Shown here piece after piece: positions 9,201-16,582 of a stretch of DNA of 64,000 nucleotides. Each line of letters starts with the position of its first letter. Within the stretch, counting starts at the first letter, position 1. Position numbers and translations under genes: made by a program. The notes beneath the pieces were generated by a model that worked only from the letters and a program-made list of their open reading frames with translations, searched no databases and had not been told where the DNA came from. Source of the DNA: Planctomycetota bacterium (GTDB lineage Bacteria; Planctomycetota; Phycisphaerae; Phycisphaerales; Zrk34); assembly GCA_016125255.1 (NCBI GenBank), contig WGMD01000025.1, positions 1 through 64,000 of the forward strand, given 5' to 3'.

Positions 9201-10827
9201 CGACTGGTACTTTGCGCGCAATGAGCACATGCAGGCGGCTGAGCTTTACAAGCCGCTGCTGGAAGCGACGCACGATCCGCGCGTGGCCCGCCGCCTGATC
9301 GAAACGCTGGTCCGCTCCGGCCAGTTCGAGGCGGCGCGCGACGCCCTGACGAAGTTCATCACCGAGCACGGACAGGATGTGCAGACGGCTCTGCTCGAAG
9401 GGCTGATCTACTCGAACATGGGCGCCGCCGAGGCGGACCGCGCCAACCGCGCTTTCGACCGCGCGGTTCAGCTTGGGCCCAGCAATGCCCAGGCGTACCT
9501 GTATCGCGCCCGTTATCACTTCAACAGCGATGACGATCAGACGCAGAACCAGGTCAAGGCGGACCTGCAGAAGGCGATCGCGCTGGACCCGGCGTTCATT
9601 CCCGCGCGGCAGATGCTGGTGACGTACTACCTCGATCCCCGCCGGGGCGATGATGAGTCGGCGATGATCGAACTTCGCCGCCTCATCGATCAGGCGCCGG
9701 ACATGGACGAAGCCCGCGTGCAGCTCGCGCAGCTTTACCTCAAGGCCAAGCGTTATCCCGATCTGGATCGACTGCTCGACGAATCGGTGAAGATGTTGCC
9801 CAATGCGACGGTGTGGTACCAGCTTCGAGCGCGTTCGCTGCGCGATCAGGGCCGCTCCGCCGATGCGCTGGCGGAACTGGCCAAGGCGTACAAGCAGCGG
9901 CCGGACCCGTCGACGCTGTATGCCTACAGCTTGTCGCTCCTGGAAGCCAAGGAGTCGCAGGCGGCGCTGGATGTATTGAACAAGGCGTCGAGTCTGACGG
10001 ATCGGTCAGCGGTGCTGTCGGCTCTGCGGGCCCGGGCGGTGGCGGCATTGGGTGATGCGGAGAAGGCGGTGGGTCTGTTCACCGCGGCGTTCGAATTGAC
10101 GAGCAACGACCCGACGCAGATCAACGAACTGATCACGCAAATGCGCGCCGTGCTCAGCGAGGACCAGATGGTGGGCCTGCTTCAGAAACGGGCGGATGCG
10201 GACCCGACGGGCATGACCGATCTGCTCATCGCGCAGCTTCAGCTTCAGAAGGGCGAGCAGAGCCAGGCGATCACGCGCCTCGAAGCCCTCACCGGTCGCC
10301 TCGACCCCAAGAGCGACATTCTTTCCTCCGCCCAGCAGCTTCTGGCAGCCGCGTATTTTCAGGGCCAGCAGTACGACAAGACCTGGGGCATTTATCAGAA
10401 GGTGCTCGAGCGGCAGCCCGATAACTTCCAGGTGCTCAATAACTCCGCCTACATCCTCGCCGAGCAGTTGCATCGCCCGGCGGACGCGCTGCCGATGGCC
10501 GAAAAGGCCGTCAAACTCGCGCCAAAACAGGCACTTGCGCAGGCCAGTATCCTCGACACGCTCGGCTGGGTACAATATCGCAACGGAAACTTGGATCAGG
10601 CGGAGATCACCCTTCGCCGCAGTATCCAGTTGAACCCCCTCGCCCCGGTGCATCTGCACCTGGCCCAGCTTCTGCTGGAGCGGGGACAGAAAGATGATGC
10701 TCGACAGCAGATTAACGCGGCCCGTCGCTTGGCTGAAGACGCCAAGGATGCCGATAGTATCAAGCAGTCGGTTGAACTCATGAAGAAGGTGGATGAAGGC
10801 GCCGCCGAAGGAGCTCCCAAGCCATGA
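6211..10827 (+). CDS. giant TPR protein of the exosortase locus
   Basis: This 1538-residue protein has an N-terminal membrane anchor (residues about 10-28) and then tetratricopeptide repeats almost to its end, with recurring A..Y...L...P-type helices. By position and architecture it resembles the PrsT-type TPR lipoproteins of PEP-CTERM/exosortase loci, although no lipobox cysteine is seen. It probably scaffolds periplasmic assembly of the polysaccharide or sorting machinery. Its stop overlaps the next start by four bases (ATGA), which implies translational coupling. About 38-40 repeats would fit in the length. Confidence 0.85.
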   Translation: MAGRVNTKFVMILLAILVVVTGVLGAAWYFATLKDPAEYIAKGDVMMSQGQYDEAQKWYGRAFRLDRTSPVIMMKYTEASSKMPVTTTHDLNERLMQMTQMWSKVITVAPDSAQATEARQKLMAYYYDAAKTFNQIAMWDRLYGAAVEMLSQTGNAESLLARKYRGIAQVQRMRRLDVEAGDRKLAKEDLDAALKESPDDAELSYAVAQWYLFESLYEQRAGRAAESKKLADEGVKIAKAYLDAHPKSIDAQLNLMRVLLITRDNTQAEVMLASLEKQMMQIDDIDNTLEIGQFIITIDRKAASGDDNDADTPTGTTSGRMREEKLLRHLLEKHPDDVLIQYKLADNLIYQNRRDEAVPLLISSIADRPMTPSIKAQYEGYVQLLAISKLGDLYLSQREVTTDEQVRASLLDKTRQLLEQMKTRASESSGSIDLLEGKIALAEGNYALADQKLNAANEKSKGDNPEASILQAKALQQLGQLGAARDRLAQAIESPIGKRYWPAYRELAILELQLHEDDKAMEYVQALLNAMPTDPAALQLKAAILASQYQDLSASGSPEAAKKLHDAIGILETMPKADDRPVRLQLAKLYQAEGRGDEVRLLLEPLLEKDPTDFIALRQLLQVDLAEGKKEAAIARIDTALKAPQDEKIVKVLHLIRDRLAGTGDLQGQVEELLAAQDDPFQRAMWLYAFYKRTGEAGKAEDAIKQAESLKPNDASVLRARLDAALSEADWTKAEAIADRASKLNLDEAQGMFWVGEVEMARARYTQAVATLNRGVSLRPRYSEGWRLLGQARIEAGDLTGADAALTRALELQPNNVSALKAQFHLHDMRHNYQLALGTLSKAVEFAPRDRELFEQYLTYKAEHGDPKEVMAERQKLLAAVPQDMPNRRSLATLYLQMGNTAKAKEVLDALMKEHPEILANVLAMADFYAATGDTAAGQKLLVNYIGSLGEKAGAEDWLTLARYLRDAKQTAQAEAAYRRGIAVEDPKIRPATRELGDWYFARNEHMQAAELYKPLLEATHDPRVARRLIETLVRSGQFEAARDALTKFITEHGQDVQTALLEGLIYSNMGAAEADRANRAFDRAVQLGPSNAQAYLYRARYHFNSDDDQTQNQVKADLQKAIALDPAFIPARQMLVTYYLDPRRGDDESAMIELRRLIDQAPDMDEARVQLAQLYLKAKRYPDLDRLLDESVKMLPNATVWYQLRARSLRDQGRSADALAELAKAYKQRPDPSTLYAYSLSLLEAKESQAALDVLNKASSLTDRSAVLSALRARAVAALGDAEKAVGLFTAAFELTSNDPTQINELITQMRAVLSEDQMVGLLQKRADADPTGMTDLLIAQLQLQKGEQSQAITRLEALTGRLDPKSDILSSAQQLLAAAYFQGQQYDKTWGIYQKVLERQPDNFQVLNNSAYILAEQLHRPADALPMAEKAVKLAPKQALAQASILDTLGWVQYRNGNLDQAEITLRRSIQLNPLAPVHLHLAQLLLERGQKDDARQQINAARRLAEDAKDADSIKQSVELMKKVDEGAAEGAPKP

Positions 10828-13211
10828 ACTCTCAGCATGCGTCCCACAACCCCGTTCACTCCGCCGCGCGCACCGGCCCCTCGACCGGTACGCCGCGCTT
10901 CACGCCCGTCGACCCGATGCGCGTCCTGCGACAGTACCGCATCCTGCTCATCGCGGTCACGCTCGTCGGCGCCTTCATCGGCGGCGTCCTGACCTTCATC
11001 CTCGTCCGCACCGCCCCGGAGTACGAAGCGGAGGTGACGCTCAAGGTGATCGGTCAGATGACCAACCCCTACTCGACCACCGCCCCCTCGCCCACCGAGG
11101 ATCACTCGCTTCAGACCGAAATGCGCACGCAGGCGTTCATCATCGCCTCCGATGACGTATTGCGCAGCGTGCTGAGCCGCGCGGACGTGACGCGCACCAA
11201 CTGGTACCGCGACTTCTCCGTCAAGGACGCCAGCTCCGGCTCCTCGCGCTTCGATGCCGACAAGGCGCTGGGCGACCTCAAGAAGAACCTCGACGTCGAA
11301 ATCGTCCGCGGCACGAGCGTGCTGTCGGTGGCGGTGACGGCCCATGACCCCAACGATGCGGCGATCCTCTCCAACAACGTCGCGCAGGTCTACCTCGACA
11401 AAGTCAACCTCGCCAACCAGCAGAAGTCCTCCAAGCTCGCTGAACTGTTCACCACCTACCGCAACCGCGCCCAGCAGGACATCAACGACCTGGAGCGGCA
11501 GATGCGCCTCATCATGGACGAGGCCCAGCTCTCGGCGACCGAGAATCGGCACAACGAAGTCGTCCTCAAGCACGAGCAGCTTTTCCAGTCGACGCAGCAG
11601 ACGGAGCAGGCCCTCTTGCAGGCCCGGGCGGCGTACGACTCGCTGGTCCGCGCACAGAAGGACAACAGCTTCCAGTACACCCCCGAGGAACTGGCCACCA
11701 TCGATGACAACCCCTTCATCCATACGCGCGACGACCGCATTCTGCTCCTCAAGGAGCAGCGCCGCGTGGCGATGGAACGCTTCGGCGAGGCCCACCGTTC
11801 CGTGACGGAAATCGACCAGCGCATTGCCGCCATCGAGGCGGAGAAGCAGCAGAAGCGCGATGAACTGCTCCGCCAGCTTCAGCAGCTTCGCCTCTCGCAG
11901 GCCCAGACGCAGGTGCAGGTCCTCGAAGCCAGCTTCGCCGACCTCAACAAGCAGCTTGAGGAGGCCCGCGTGCAGATGCGCGAGCTCAACCAGAAGCTCA
12001 CCGAGTACAACTCGCTCAAGGATAAGCACGCTCAGCGCCTCGCCGACCTGGCGAACCTGACCGATACGCTCACGAAGATGGAATTGACCACCGCTCGTCC
12101 CGACGCGGTGCGCGTGCAGCTTCAGTCGCTGGCCGACACCCCCAAGAGCCCCAGCTTCCCGCGCTACGGCGTGATGGTGCCGGGCGTGGCGATGATGTTC
12201 CTGTTCCTGACCGCGGGCATCGTGTTCCTGCGCGAGACGCTCGATCAGCGGCTTAAAACCCCCGGCTGCTGCCGCCTGCTTCCCCCGGCGGACCTCCTGG
12301 GCGTCATCCCCCGCGCTTCGGAAGACCCCAGTTCCGACGGCCGCATCGAACGCATCGTCGAGCATGCCCCGCAGGGACTCATCGCCGAGGCCCTGCGTCA
12401 GCTTCGCGGCGAAGTGATTGACCGCATGGAGCGCCGCGGATACCGCACGCTCATGATCGTCGGCGCCCAGCCCGGGGCCGGCGTCACCGTGATCGCCTCC
12501 AACATCGCCGCCGCCGCCGCCATGAACCACCGCCGCGTCCTGCTCATCGACGCCAACTTCCGCCGCCCGGCCCTCGGCAAGATGTTCGACATCGACCCCA
12601 AGGCGCCCGGCCTGGCCGACCTCCTCGCCGAGGAGCACGAGCTGGATCAGACCATTCACGCCACCAGCACCGACGGCCTGGACGTCATGCCGATCGGCCA
12701 CATGCACGATGGCGTCTTCGAGAAGCTCGAGAGCCAGACGTTCCGTCGGGCGCTGACGCAGCTGGAAGGCCGCTATGACCTGATCCTCATCGACACCCCG
12801 GCCATGTCGATCGTCGGCGACTCGCGCGTGCTGGCGAATCGCGCCGATGCGGTCGTGCTCGTGGCGCGTGCGATGAAGGACAAGCGCGGCCTCGTCGCCC
12901 GCATGCTTCAGCAGCTTCAGGGCCTCCGCGCCGACTGCCTGGGCATCGTCCTCAACGACATCCGCTCCAGTGCCGGCGGCTACTTCCGCCGCAACTACCG
13001 CGCGTTCTACGAGTACCAGTACGCCTCGGCGAACGGCAACGGTCACGCCAACGGCAACGGCCGCTCCAACGGCCACGCCAACGGCAATGGACACGCCAAC
13101 GGTAACGGGCATTCCAATGGGAATGGCCACTCCAACGGCAACGGGCACGCGTCGCATCGCCGAGTCATCGACACCACCGCTGAGACGCACGATCCGTCCA
13201 AACCCGCCTGA
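10824..13211 (+). CDS. Wzc-like chain-length/BY-kinase protein with degenerate ATP site
   Basis: The 795-residue product has an N-terminal Wzz-type membrane domain with a first membrane segment near residues 37-58. A long coiled coil follows (residues about 190-420), then a second membrane segment near 445-470, then a cytoplasmic CpsD/CapB-like ATPase domain. The Walker A equivalent reads GAQPGAGVTV, so the invariant lysine is replaced by valine. Walker A' reads LLIDANFRRP, with Asn for the second Asp. Walker B (LILIDTP) is kept. The C-terminus is a Asn-Gly-His-rich tail instead of the usual tyrosine cluster. It probably controls polymer length without normal autokinase activity. Confidence 0.87.
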   Translation: MNSQHASHNPVHSAARTGPSTGTPRFTPVDPMRVLRQYRILLIAVTLVGAFIGGVLTFILVRTAPEYEAEVTLKVIGQMTNPYSTTAPSPTEDHSLQTEMRTQAFIIASDDVLRSVLSRADVTRTNWYRDFSVKDASSGSSRFDADKALGDLKKNLDVEIVRGTSVLSVAVTAHDPNDAAILSNNVAQVYLDKVNLANQQKSSKLAELFTTYRNRAQQDINDLERQMRLIMDEAQLSATENRHNEVVLKHEQLFQSTQQTEQALLQARAAYDSLVRAQKDNSFQYTPEELATIDDNPFIHTRDDRILLLKEQRRVAMERFGEAHRSVTEIDQRIAAIEAEKQQKRDELLRQLQQLRLSQAQTQVQVLEASFADLNKQLEEARVQMRELNQKLTEYNSLKDKHAQRLADLANLTDTLTKMELTTARPDAVRVQLQSLADTPKSPSFPRYGVMVPGVAMMFLFLTAGIVFLRETLDQRLKTPGCCRLLPPADLLGVIPRASEDPSSDGRIERIVEHAPQGLIAEALRQLRGEVIDRMERRGYRTLMIVGAQPGAGVTVIASNIAAAAAMNHRRVLLIDANFRRPALGKMFDIDPKAPGLADLLAEEHELDQTIHATSTDGLDVMPIGHMHDGVFEKLESQTFRRALTQLEGRYDLILIDTPAMSIVGDSRVLANRADAVVLVARAMKDKRGLVARMLQQLQGLRADCLGIVLNDIRSSAGGYFRRNYRAFYEYQYASANGNGHANGNGRSNGHANGNGHANGNGHSNGNGHSNGNGHASHRRVIDTTAETHDPSKPA
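13033..13150 (+). repeat. tandem repeat coding an Asn-Gly-His tail
   Basis: About seven imperfect units, mostly 18 bases long (AACGGCAACGGxCACGCC type) with one short 12-base unit, encode NGNGHA/NGNGHS hexapeptides at the end of the Wzc-like gene. The units differ at third codon positions, so the repeat is held at protein level. Such a tail could bind metal or vary in length between strains. Confidence 0.85.
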
Positions 13212-13213
13212 TC

Positions 13214-13366
13214 ATGAGTGAATGGATCCTTCCGATGTTGGCGCAGTTCACGGCCTTGCCCGTGCCGCTGCCGTCGTCGGCGCTGATGATCCTGGCGCTC
13301 ATGGGCGGCTGCGGAATGGTCGTCCGAAGCCCCTCCCATAAAAACCGCACGCGCCGCCGCCGCTGA
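13214..13366 (+). CDS. 50-aa ORF resembling an exosortase sorting signal
   Basis: The ORF starts three bases after the Wzc-like stop codon and encodes MSEWILPMLAQFTALP, then VPLPSSALMILALMGG, then a short tail ending NRTRRRR. This is the tripartite plan of exosortase C-terminal signals: a Pro-containing motif (VPLP, as in VPLPA-CTERM), a hydrophobic helix and a basic end. No separate N-terminal signal peptide or cargo domain is present. It could be a minimal substrate, a small membrane subunit of the system, or the remnant of a larger substrate. No strong ribosome-binding site is seen, so translation probably depends on coupling to the upstream gene. Confidence 0.6.
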   Translation: MSEWILPMLAQFTALPVPLPSSALMILALMGGCGMVVRSPSHKNRTRRRR

Positions 13367-13395
13367 TCCGAACACCTGATACGCACCACTCCACG

Positions 13396-13435
13396 AAGCT
13401 CAGGGATAGCGATCCCCGAGCTTTCTTTCTTTTTT
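13396..13435 (+). terminator. rho-independent terminator of the exosortase operon
   Basis: A 12-base stem (AAGCTCAGGGAT paired with ATCCCCGAGCTT, one mismatch) with a four-base loop is followed by a T-rich run (TTTCTTTCTTTTTT). It closes the operon that starts with the Wza-like gene. The stem sequence resembles the GAGGGATGGC-type palindromic repeats found elsewhere in the window. Confidence 0.85.
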
Positions 13436-13594
13436 CGTCTCGCGCACACGGTGGCGCTTCATCCGCGCGACTCTCAAAAAAATCCGACAATTCCTCACCC
13501 ACGCCGCGCATCGCCACTTGCGCGCATCGGGCGCGCCGCCGATGACGCGAAGGTGCGCATCAGCGGCTCGCCCGCGGTAAGGGTGTGGCCCGCG

Positions 13595-14371
13595 CTACGG
13601 CTTGCCGAGGCGCTGAATGCGGAACAGGGCCGGGTAAAGCCCCGCGATCTGATCCAGCGCCACGACGCGCGGCCCGAACGCCGGGTTGAGCGGCTGGAGC
13701 CGAACGCGATCCTCCGATTCGAAATACACCCGCTTGAACGTCGTGTCATGATCCGGCAAAAGACGCACGAAACAATCCGCTCCCTCGTACGGCTCGATCG
13801 CCGGCGAGAAGACGATGATGTCGCCTTCGCGGTACGTCGGCTGCATCGATTCGCCCACCACGCGCGCCGCGAACACATCCGGGTCATTGATCTGGCCGCA
13901 CGACACATACTCGTCCGCCACCCGGGCCGGATAGTCCAGGTCCGTAAAGTCCCGCGGATATCCCGCCGCGACCTTGTTGATCAAAGGCACCTGCACGCAC
14001 ACGCCGCGCATCGGCTCGACATTCCCCGCGCTCGCTTCAACGCTGCGCTGAAGCGCCCCGCTCTGGTAGAGCGCATCGAGATTCAAACTCCCGTCGATCC
14101 GACGATCGAGCATCGCCGCCATGCGCTGATAGTCCTCGCGCACAGTCAGCGGCGTCGATTGCCAGTCGGCGAGCCGGCGCAGCTCGCCGGGCGTGATCGA
14201 CAACGCCGACTCGATCGCCTCGACAAGCCGCGCGCTGGGCGGATTGGCGTGACGCGCATTTTCGATGCCCGACAGGTACGCCTTGGAGCACCCCGCCGCG
14301 GCGGCGAGCCGATCGAGCGTCCAACCCACCTGCCGCCGCCGCTCGCGCACCGCCTGACCCAGTTCCGTCAT
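13595..14371 (-). CDS. LexA/CI-type self-cleaving phage repressor
   Basis: The 258-residue protein has an N-terminal XRE helix-turn-helix (about residues 3-60, with LAAAAGCSKAYLSGIENAR) and a C-terminal S24 peptidase domain. The cleavage site Ala136-Gly137 (KVAAGYP), catalytic Ser175 (GESMQPTYREGD) and Lys213 (TTFKRVYF) are all present. It should repress phage-like promoters and cleave itself when RecA is activated by DNA damage. I chose the ATG at 14371, preceded by GAGG; an upstream TTG lies inside the operator. It is transcribed away from the phage-like block. Confidence 0.92.
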   Translation of the reverse strand: MTELGQAVRERRRQVGWTLDRLAAAAGCSKAYLSGIENARHANPPSARLVEAIESALSITPGELRRLADWQSTPLTVREDYQRMAAMLDRRIDGSLNLDALYQSGALQRSVEASAGNVEPMRGVCVQVPLINKVAAGYPRDFTDLDYPARVADEYVSCGQINDPDVFAARVVGESMQPTYREGDIIVFSPAIEPYEGADCFVRLLPDHDTTFKRVYFESEDRVRLQPLNPAFGPRVVALDQIAGLYPALFRIQRLGKP

Positions 14372-14393
14372 GACCCGCCTCGCTTTCTCGCCA

Positions 14394-14415
14394 GGGTTCA
14401 AAAATCTTTGAACCC
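14394..14415. promoter_or_regulatory. operator palindrome for the CI-like repressor
   Basis: A perfect dyad with nine-base arms (GGGTTCAAA and TTTGAACCC) and a four-base spacer lies between the divergent repressor and HTH genes. It overlaps the -35 element of the rightward promoter and lies in the leader of the repressor transcript, as expected for repression plus autoregulation. Confidence 0.7.
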
Positions 14416-14435
14416 GGACTTGATGTTAGTATAAT
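14408..14435 (+). promoter_or_regulatory. rightward promoter of phage-like block 1
   Basis: A perfect -10 TATAAT (14430-14435) is preceded, after a 16-base spacer, by TTGAAC (14408-14413, four of six matches to the -35 consensus). The -35 lies inside the repressor operator. It would drive the HTH protein, ABC ATPase and following genes. Confidence 0.6.
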
Positions 14436-14456
14436 GTTTGGTATACTTGTTGTCAA
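14428..14456 (-). promoter_or_regulatory. leftward promoter of the repressor gene
   Basis: On the minus strand a perfect -35 TTGACA (14456-14451) is followed after 17 bases by TATACT (14433-14428). The region also forms a second imperfect dyad: inner arms AGTATA/TATACT and outer arms ACTTGA/TCAAGT, centred near 14438. This may be a second operator. Confidence 0.7.
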
Positions 14457-14496
14457 GTCGTTCAGCGGGAAGTAAACCTCTTCGGGAGCCAGAGCC

Positions 14497-14994
14497 ATGA
14501 TTGCTGAGCATCGTAACGCACGTGGTGTTCGTGATTTGTGTGAGGATGTGCTGCGCCGGGCCGAGTTTCTGGACGCGGCGGACCGGGCGCTGCTCGATCA
14601 GGTGCTTGGGCATGCGGTCAAGCCCCGCGAGGTGGCCGTCGTGGCGGGCCGGAGTACGCGGACGATTCAGCGGCGCGTCGCCCTGCTCTGCCGCCGACTC
14701 ACCGACCCGAAGGTCATGTACGTGCTGCGGCATCATCATAAATGGGCCAAGCCGATGGCGCAGGTCGGGCTGGCGGTGTGGGTGCGGCGGTGGACGCTGC
14801 GCCGCACAGCCGGACACCTGGGCCTGTCGCTGCATCACGTGCGCCGCCACGTCGAAGCGGTCCGCAGTCTGATCCAACACGACGTCGCCCCGCCTCGCCG
14901 TCGGCCCCGGCGTGCGGCGAGTATGACCTCCCCGAAGCCGACCGCGCGCAGCGGCGATGCGTTTATCCAGAGCGTCAGGGCCCTGGCCGTCTGA
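14497..14994 (+). CDS. HTH DNA-binding protein
   Basis: This 165-residue basic protein has two helix-turn-helix-like stretches, near residues 40-62 (VKPREVAVVAGRSTRTIQRR) and 95-120 (RRTAGHLGLSLHHVRRHVE). Its tail is Arg/Pro-rich. It is the first gene of the rightward transcript opposite the CI-like repressor, the place of an early phage regulator. A role as transcription activator or antirepressor is inferred. CGGGAG lies upstream of its ATG. Confidence 0.65.
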   Translation: MIAEHRNARGVRDLCEDVLRRAEFLDAADRALLDQVLGHAVKPREVAVVAGRSTRTIQRRVALLCRRLTDPKVMYVLRHHHKWAKPMAQVGLAVWVRRWTLRRTAGHLGLSLHHVRRHVEAVRSLIQHDVAPPRRRPRRAASMTSPKPTARSGDAFIQSVRALAV

Positions 14995-15017
14995 TCGAAC
15001 ACGAAGGAGCGAACGGG

Positions 15018-15695
15018 ATGATCGAGATCACCGTCGAAAAGTCGATGGCCACCGCCGTCACGCCCACGCGGCGCGTCTGCGAGGTCGCCGCCATGTTCGG
15101 CCTCGGCGTCGACGCGCAGCGCGAAATCCGCATCGTCCCGCGCGCGACCCTGCGCCTCGCGCCCGCGCAGGTCATCTTCATCACCGGCGCCTCCGGCGGC
15201 GGCAAGACGACATTGCTGCGCCTCCTCGCCGCCGCGCTGGCGTCCCGCGACGATGGGCGCGTCATCGACTTCGCCGCGGCGGACGACGCCGCGGACGAAC
15301 CGCTTGTCGAATCACTCGGCGACACGCTCGAGGAAGCGGTGCGATACCTCTCGCTGGCGGGCCTCAACGACGCGTTCGTCATGTTGCGCCGCCCGCGCGA
15401 ACTGTCCGACGGCCAGCGCTACCGCCTTCGTCTCGCTCAGTCGATGCGCGAAGCGGAACGCGCGTCGCCGGCGGCGCTGACGGTCGTACTCGCGGATGAG
15501 TTCGGCGCGACGCTCGATCGCACCACCGCGCAGATCATCGCGCGCAACGTGCGGAAGTGGACGGTGCGCAGCGGCGTGTGTTTCGTCGCCGCCACGACAC
15601 ATGACGACTTACTGGAGGCGCTGGAGCCGGACGTGCTCGTCGTGCAGCACCCGGGCGAGGCGATGCAAGTGCTCACGCGGACGGAAACACCATAA
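15018..15695 (+). CDS. ABC-class ATPase of the phage-like module
   Basis: This 225-residue soluble ATPase has Walker A GASGGGKTT (57-65), a signature-like LSDGQ (129-133), Walker B LTVVLADE (154-161) and the H-loop histidine His195. It lacks a membrane partner, so it is not a transporter in the usual sense. It begins after AAGGAG and is followed by the GNAT-fold gene. ABC ATPases paired with GNAT-like proteins next to phage packaging genes recur, to my recollection, and are tied to DNA modification of the Mom type. The exact function here is unproven. Confidence 0.75.
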   Translation: MIEITVEKSMATAVTPTRRVCEVAAMFGLGVDAQREIRIVPRATLRLAPAQVIFITGASGGGKTTLLRLLAAALASRDDGRVIDFAAADDAADEPLVESLGDTLEEAVRYLSLAGLNDAFVMLRRPRELSDGQRYRLRLAQSMREAERASPAALTVVLADEFGATLDRTTAQIIARNVRKWTVRSGVCFVAATTHDDLLEALEPDVLVVQHPGEAMQVLTRTETP

Positions 15696-15731
15696 AACAA
15701 AGGCAATCCGGACGACGATGAGAAGAAAAGT

Positions 15732-15753
15732 CATTTAGCATTTAGCCTAAATG
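15732..15753. promoter_or_regulatory. palindrome upstream of the GNAT gene
   Basis: CATTTAG occurs twice in tandem and is followed, one base later, by its inverse CTAAATG, giving a 15-base perfect palindrome plus an extra half-site. It lies in an AT-rich 92-base gap between the ATPase and GNAT genes and may be a regulator-binding site. Confidence 0.4.
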
Positions 15754-15787
15754 TGTTTCAGAAATTGCGGCGGGGACGGAGCGGAAG

Positions 15788-16582
15788 ATGACACTTGCGG
15801 ATCGTTTCAATTCGTTGCCCGCGCCCTCGCCGGCGGCGTCGCTGCGGGCGCGGCCCGGGACGCTGGCGGACTACCGTCAATTGGCGGGGTTTCATTATCT
15901 GCGTCATCAGCCCTGGTCCGTCGAGCGCGTGCTGGTGCTGGAGGATGTCGCGCCGGGCGTGGCGATGCGGTTTGCGGGGGCGTGCGAAGGGCGGGGAACG
16001 CTGAGGGATGGCGATCCCCGGGCTTTGGAGGGGGCGCATGTCGTGGGCGTATTGATCGAGTCGTTGCCGGCGCTGAGCTGCGCGCTGCGGGATGCGGCGA
16101 CGCGGCGGCGGTACGCGGGGTGGTCGGACCGCGGGGCGGGGGCGCGGCTGCTCAATCGCGAGGTGCGCTGCATCAGCCGGGTCATCGTGCATCCGCAATG
16201 GCGCGGGCTCGGACTGGCGGTGCGGCTCGTCAAGTGGGCGCTGGCCACGGCGACGACGCCCTGCACCGAGGCGCTGGCGGCGATGGGACGGGTGCATCCG
16301 TTTTTCGAGCTGGCGGGCATGCGGGCCTATCAGCGCTGGCCGCTGGCGAAGGATCAGCGGCTCATCGACGCGCTGCGCTATGCGGGCATCGAGTTGTGGG
16401 AATTGGCCAGTGCGCAGCGCATGGCGGAGCACATCAGCGACGACGGACCGCACGCGGGGCTGCTTCATCGCGAACTGCGCCGCTGGGCGAACACATGCGA
16501 CACGCTCGACGAACAACTCGCCCTGGCGCGCGATCGCCTGTTGTGCGAGCCGGTGTATTACCTCAAGAAGAATGACCAATGA
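15788..16582 (+). CDS. GNAT-fold protein, candidate Mom-like DNA modifier
   Basis: This 264-residue protein contains a GNAT acetyl-CoA-binding motif at residues 131-148 (RVIVHPQWRGLGLAVRLV), preceded by LNREVRCIS and an N-terminal FHYLRHQPWS. Phage Mu Mom, which modifies adenine in DNA, also has a GNAT fold. The adjacent ABC ATPase and ParB-like gene make a DNA-modification or packaging role plausible but not shown. Residues 70-79 (GTLRDGDPRA) come from a dispersed palindromic repeat entered in frame. The final residues and stop codon lie in the left end of the inverted-repeat element that follows. Confidence 0.65.
   Translation: MTLADRFNSLPAPSPAASLRARPGTLADYRQLAGFHYLRHQPWSVERVLVLEDVAPGVAMRFAGACEGRGTLRDGDPRALEGAHVVGVLIESLPALSCALRDAATRRRYAGWSDRGAGARLLNREVRCISRVIVHPQWRGLGLAVRLVKWALATATTPCTEALAAMGRVHPFFELAGMRAYQRWPLAKDQRLIDALRYAGIELWELASAQRMAEHISDDGPHAGLLHRELRRWANTCDTLDEQLALARDRLLCEPVYYLKKNDQ
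15997..16023. repeat. GAGGGATGGC palindromic repeat inside the GNAT gene
   Basis: AACGCTGAGGGATGGC followed by GATCCCCGGGC is an imperfect palindrome shared with the terminase gene (18607-18637) and related to the terminator stem at 13396. It is read in frame as GTLRDG. Confidence 0.6.

Noticed and set aside
7360-9519. 719-codon minus-strand frame opposite the TPR gene
   Set aside because: Composition is that of a shadow frame and the TPR gene covers it completely.
13033-13150. 18-base tandem units considered as a CRISPR array
   Set aside because: The units have no unique spacers and encode a peptide repeat in frame.
10596-13190. 864-codon open frame on the minus strand opposite the Wzc-like gene
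   Set aside because: It is a GC-rich shadow frame with repetitive V/G/A/D composition and no known motifs; the plus-strand gene has clear domains.
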